A stretch of 8,785 nucleotides of DNA from Fidelibacterota bacterium (lineage in GTDB: Bacteria > Fidelibacterota > Marinisomatia > Marinisomatales > S15-B10), in NCBI GenBank assembly GCA_002707905.1, contig PAOF01000011.1, forward strand, positions 1 to 8,785. Direction: 5' to 3'. The notes beneath the pieces were generated by a model. That model had not been told where the DNA came from. It made no database searches and worked only from the letters and a program-made list of their open reading frames with translations. Position 1 is the stretch's first letter. Each line of letters opens with the position of its first letter. Shown piece by piece: positions 6,783-8,785 of the stretch. Made by a program: the position numbers and the translations under genes.

Positions 6783-7890
6783 CAAATTCACTTCATTTTT
6801 ACAAGATAATCCATTCACTAAGAACAAAACAAAAGGATTAATTGCTGTTTCTGGAGGAGTCGACTCAGTAGTTTTGCTTCACTTATTTAATAAATTAAAA
6901 TCAGAATTCAATTTTGAAATTGGAGTTGTTCATTTAAATCATTCCACAAGAGAAAAAAATTCAGATATAGATGAACTTTTTGTTAAAAATTTAGCGAATA
7001 TTAATAATAATAATTTTTTTTCAAAGAAATGGAATTCAAGCACAAGTTCTAACTTTGAGGAGCTTGCAAGAAATGCTAGGTATAACTTTTTTTTTGATAT
7101 AAAAAAAAAAGAATCATATGATTGGATTGCAACTGGGCATCATTTAGATGATCAGGCAGAAACAATTTTAATGCGGTTTATACAAGGTAATTCATATCGT
7201 GGATTAAAAGGTATTCCTCAATATCAAAACTTTTTAATTAGGCCCTTATTAGATATAACAAAAAATGATATTATCTTGTATGCAAAAAAAAATAGTTTAG
7301 ATTTTAGAAATGATGAAAGTAATAATGATTTAAAGTTTTTAAGAAACAGATTGAGGAAAAATATTTTACCAAAAATAAATGAAATTAACCCCAATTTTTT
7401 AAAATCAATCCAGAATTTGACAAATAATTTTAATCAAATATCAAACTGGGTTGATATAACAATTGATACTTTTAAAGAAAATTTTTCTTCTCTTGATGAA
7501 AATAATAATTACTATGTCGATAAAGATGAATTAACTAAATATCCAATTTTTATTCAACAAGAGATTATTAAATCTTTTTTTTCTTCTAATAATAAATGGA
7601 GAAAACATATATGGGATAGATTGAGAGAATTTTTATTATTTTCTAGTACAGGTGAGTATTTAATATTAGATGAATTATCTAAAGTTTTGAAGGATAGAAA
7701 AAAAATATTTATTATTTCAAATGTTAAAAAATCATTAGAAGCTATATTTGAATTTAAGTCTGATGGTCCAGTTTCAAAAAAAATTGGAAAATATCATTTT
7801 AACTTAAACAAAATAATTCACTCAAAAAAATTCACTTCAAACAATTCCAAAGAATTAATTGACTTTGATTTAATAAAAAAAAATCATTAA
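6766..7890 (+). CDS. tilS: tRNA(Ile)-lysidine synthase TilS, catalytic and middle part (frame broken near the 3' end)
   Basis: TilS uses ATP and lysine to convert C34 of the tRNA-Ile CAU anticodon to lysidine, changing its decoding from AUG to AUA and its charging from Met to Ile. This essential cytosolic step matters in a genome full of ATA codons. Seen here are the PP-loop SGGVDS at residues 29-34, HLNHSTR at 56-62, GHHLDDQAET at 124-133, the RPLLDITK segment at 159-166 and NDESNNDLKFLRNRLRKNIL at 182-201, so the catalytic N-terminal domain is complete. The frame ends at TAA 7888-7890 after 374 residues, but the TilS C-terminal domain continues in another frame from 7884. Adding one A to the A9 run at 7875-7883 would give about 455 residues, near the usual size. 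The ATG at 6766 overlaps ccmD by 17 bases. Confidence 0.93.
   Translation: MINLIDKFTSFLQDNPFTKNKTKGLIAVSGGVDSVVLLHLFNKLKSEFNFEIGVVHLNHSTREKNSDIDELFVKNLANINNNNFFSKKWNSSTSSNFEELARNARYNFFFDIKKKESYDWIATGHHLDDQAETILMRFIQGNSYRGLKGIPQYQNFLIRPLLDITKNDIILYAKKNSLDFRNDESNNDLKFLRNRLRKNILPKINEINPNFLKSIQNLTNNFNQISNWVDITIDTFKENFSSLDENNNYYVDKDELTKYPIFIQQEIIKSFFSSNNKWRKHIWDRLREFLLFSSTGEYLILDELSKVLKDRKKIFIISNVKKSLEAIFEFKSDGPVSKKIGKYHFNLNKIIHSKKFTSNNSKELIDFDLIKKNH
7875..7883 (+). other. A9 tract at the tilS frame junction (slippage or indel site)
   Basis: Nine A bases fall in the only window (about 7869-7887) where the upstream tilS frame and the downstream C-terminal-domain frame are both open: the downstream frame has TGA at 7866-7868 and the upstream frame has TAA at 7888. 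In the upstream frame the run reads A-AAA-AAA from 7875, a perfect -1 slippery heptamer. One extra A (A10), or a ribosomal -1 shift, joins the two halves. No strong downstream hairpin and no upstream Shine-Dalgarno-like stimulator is visible. RNA polymerase slippage on A9 or longer tracts is established in AT-rich bacteria. An assembly or read error in the homopolymer is at least as likely. Confidence 0.7.
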
Positions 7891-7919
7891 TATTAAGACC
7901 ATGGGAAAATGGAGATAAA

Positions 7920-8132
7920 ATGATACCTCTTGGAATGAAAAATTTTAAAAAAATAAGTGATATATTAATTGACAATAAAATAAATAGATTTGAAAAGAAA
8001 AATAAATATATACTTTGTTCTAATGATAAAATTATTTGGTTGTGCGGACTAAAGCTTGATGAAAGATTTAAGATAACTTCGAAAACAAAATCATTTGCAG
8101 AGTTAAATTGGAAAAAGAATATTTATGATTGA
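7920..8132 (+). CDS. tilS: TilS C-terminal domain, out of frame with the main tilS frame
   Basis: The conserved domain actually begins at 7884, where this frame reads SLILRPWENGDKMIPLGM; the first ATG in the frame is at 7920. The sequence matches the TilS C-terminal domain, which recognises the tRNA: an LRPW-x-x-GD-x-x-x-PLGM opening, then KNFKKISDILIDNKINRFEK, and WLCGLKLDERFKIT near the end. All of this is downstream of the A9 junction and one frame away from the catalytic part. A GGAG at 7911-7914 stands 5 bases before ATG 7920 and could look like a ribosome site. However, the same bases encode the conserved Gly-Asp, and a start at 7920 would discard the RPW and GD residues. I therefore read this as the tail of one tilS gene and not as a separate gene. 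Its stop overlaps hpt by 8 bases. Confidence 0.88.
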   Translation: MIPLGMKNFKKISDILIDNKINRFEKKNKYILCSNDKIIWLCGLKLDERFKITSKTKSFAELNWKKNIYD

Positions 8133-8640
8133 ATTGATTTCAAAAGAAAAAATTGATAGTTCGGTTAATAGAATTGCAAATCAAATTAATTTTGATTATG
8201 AGGATAGAAATCCATTATTTATATCAGTATTAAGTGGAAGCTTTGTTTTTTTATCTGATTTGATTCGTAAAATTAATATTGACATAGAAATTGACTTCAT
8301 CAAAGTAAATAGTTACAAAAATTTAAAATCTACAGAAAAAATAAATTTTAAATTTGATCTTTCAACAAAAATAAAAAATAGAAATATTATAATAATTGAG
8401 GACATAATCGATACTGGCTTAACAATAAATACGATTTATAATTATTTTTTACAATTAAAACCAAAGTCAATTTCAATTGCAACTTTACTTTTTAAAAAAG
8501 ATAGATCCAATTTAAATTTCGACATTGATTATGTTGGCTTTAATATACCATTAGATTTTGTTGTTGGTTATGGTTTAGATTATAATCAGAAATTAAGAAA
8601 TTTGGATAGCATTTTTCTTTTAGAAAATAAGGATTTATAG
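8125..8640 (+). CDS. hpt: Hypoxanthine phosphoribosyltransferase
   Basis: This 171-residue type I phosphoribosyltransferase is of normal size for bacterial Hpt. It salvages hypoxanthine (and usually guanine) by transferring the phosphoribosyl group of PRPP, giving IMP or GMP, in the cytosol. The PRPP-binding loop IIIIEDIIDTGLT lies at residues 88-100 with the acidic pair E92-D93. VLSGSFVFLSDL at 35-46 supplies the pyrophosphate-site loop. The flexible loop is around NSYKNLKSTEK at 62-72, K124 in LLFKK is the likely purine-contacting lysine, and VGYGLDY at 147-153 plus RNL at 158-160 are typical of the C-terminal region. The ATG at 8125 overlaps the tilS stop by 8 bases, with a weak purine-rich stretch (GGAAAAAG) upstream. 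The tilS-hpt-ftsH order is widespread in bacteria and supports the identity. Confidence 0.95.
   Translation: MIELISKEKIDSSVNRIANQINFDYEDRNPLFISVLSGSFVFLSDLIRKINIDIEIDFIKVNSYKNLKSTEKINFKFDLSTKIKNRNIIIIEDIIDTGLTINTIYNYFLQLKPKSISIATLLFKKDRSNLNFDIDYVGFNIPLDFVVGYGLDYNQKLRNLDSIFLLENKDL
8629..8633 (+). promoter_or_regulatory. Ribosome binding site for ftsH
   Basis: AAGGA lies inside the last codons of hpt, 9 bases before the TTG at 8643. It is the clearest Shine-Dalgarno sequence in the window for a gene start and helps decide the TTG start of the following gene. Confidence 0.5.
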
Positions 8641-8642
8641 AT

Positions 8643-8785
8643 TTGACAAAAAATAAAAATAAAAAAGATATTTCCTCAAAAAATAAAAATGAAAATAATA
8701 ATTTTCAATGGAAACAAGCTGGAAGAACATCATTTATATGGATTCTAATTTTTATTTCAGCAATTTTATTATCGAATCTTTTTAG
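8643..8785 (+). CDS. ftsH: ATP-dependent zinc metalloprotease FtsH, N-terminal start (partial)
   Basis: The gene begins at TTG 8643, two bases after the hpt stop, and runs off the window after 47 codons. The visible part is a polar, Lys/Asn-rich cytoplasmic leader (residues 1-28, including FQWKQAGRTS at 21-30) and the beginning of a membrane helix (FIWILIFISAILLSNLF, 31-47). This is the usual N-terminal layout of FtsH, the membrane-anchored AAA+ protease that degrades unassembled membrane proteins. The AAA and protease domains lie beyond the end, so the assignment depends on this layout and on the common tilS-hpt-ftsH gene order. No ATG is available in this frame within the window, and AAGGA sits 9 bases upstream of the TTG. 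Another membrane protein cannot be excluded from the sequence alone. Confidence 0.75.
   Translation, partial: MTKNKNKKDISSKNKNENNNFQWKQAGRTSFIWILIFISAILLSNLF

Noticed and set aside
7101..7110. A10 run inside tilS as a second frameshift
   Set aside because: Reading through with ten A bases keeps the TilS frame and conserved motifs intact on both sides, so no shift is needed here.
7911..7922. GGAG plus ATG as an independent start for a separate TilS C-terminal protein
   Set aside because: The GGAG encodes the conserved Gly-Asp of the domain, and a start at 7920 would drop the conserved LRPW and GD residues, so coincidence is the better explanation.

Overview
The window is a very AT-rich (roughly a quarter G+C by eye, not computed), gene-dense bacterial segment in which every supported gene lies on the + strand. 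Features that point to lineage are small proteins, abundant Lys/Asn/Ile/Phe, frequent TTG starts, few Shine-Dalgarno sequences, a Ccm (System I) cytochrome c maturation operon with a short 'CcmD family' protein, and the tilS-hpt-ftsH order. Together they suggest a streamlined, probably marine bacterium. A member of the FCB side of the tree such as Marinimicrobia (SAR406) is my best guess, but this is inference from style and not a phylogenetic placement.

Layout. Positions 1-147 hold the 3' end of dxs (isoprenoid precursor synthesis). One base later comes cstA (149-1861), a CstA/BtsT-type peptide or pyruvate transporter. A 77-base gap (1862-1938) is the only real intergenic space and may hold the promoter of the next block. 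Positions 1939-6782 are a compact cytochrome c maturation operon: ccmE, ccmF, a short CcmI-like membrane protein, ccmA, ccmB, ccmC, and a 46-codon ccmD-like gene. Positions 6766-8132 are tilS (tRNA-Ile lysidine synthase), interrupted by a frameshift at an A9 tract. Hpt (8125-8640) follows, and the start of ftsH (from 8643) runs off the end.

How the genes work together. CcmA, CcmB, CcmC and CcmD move and load heme onto the chaperone CcmE, and CcmF ligates it to apocytochrome c. CcmE carries Cys in a CxxxY motif instead of the usual heme-binding His, and no ccmG or ccmH lies between these genes. This matches the known reduced CcmH-less form of System I. The last ccm gene overlaps tilS by 17 bases and tilS overlaps hpt by 8, so the heme pathway genes are translationally chained to the tilS-hpt-ftsH housekeeping cluster.

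I see no previously undescribed system here. The best leads are the tilS frameshift exactly at a slippery poly-A tract, the Cys-type CcmE pathway with its truncated CcmI-like partner, and a divergent WWD motif in CcmC. No tRNA, rRNA, CRISPR, mobile element or clear intrinsic terminator was seen.
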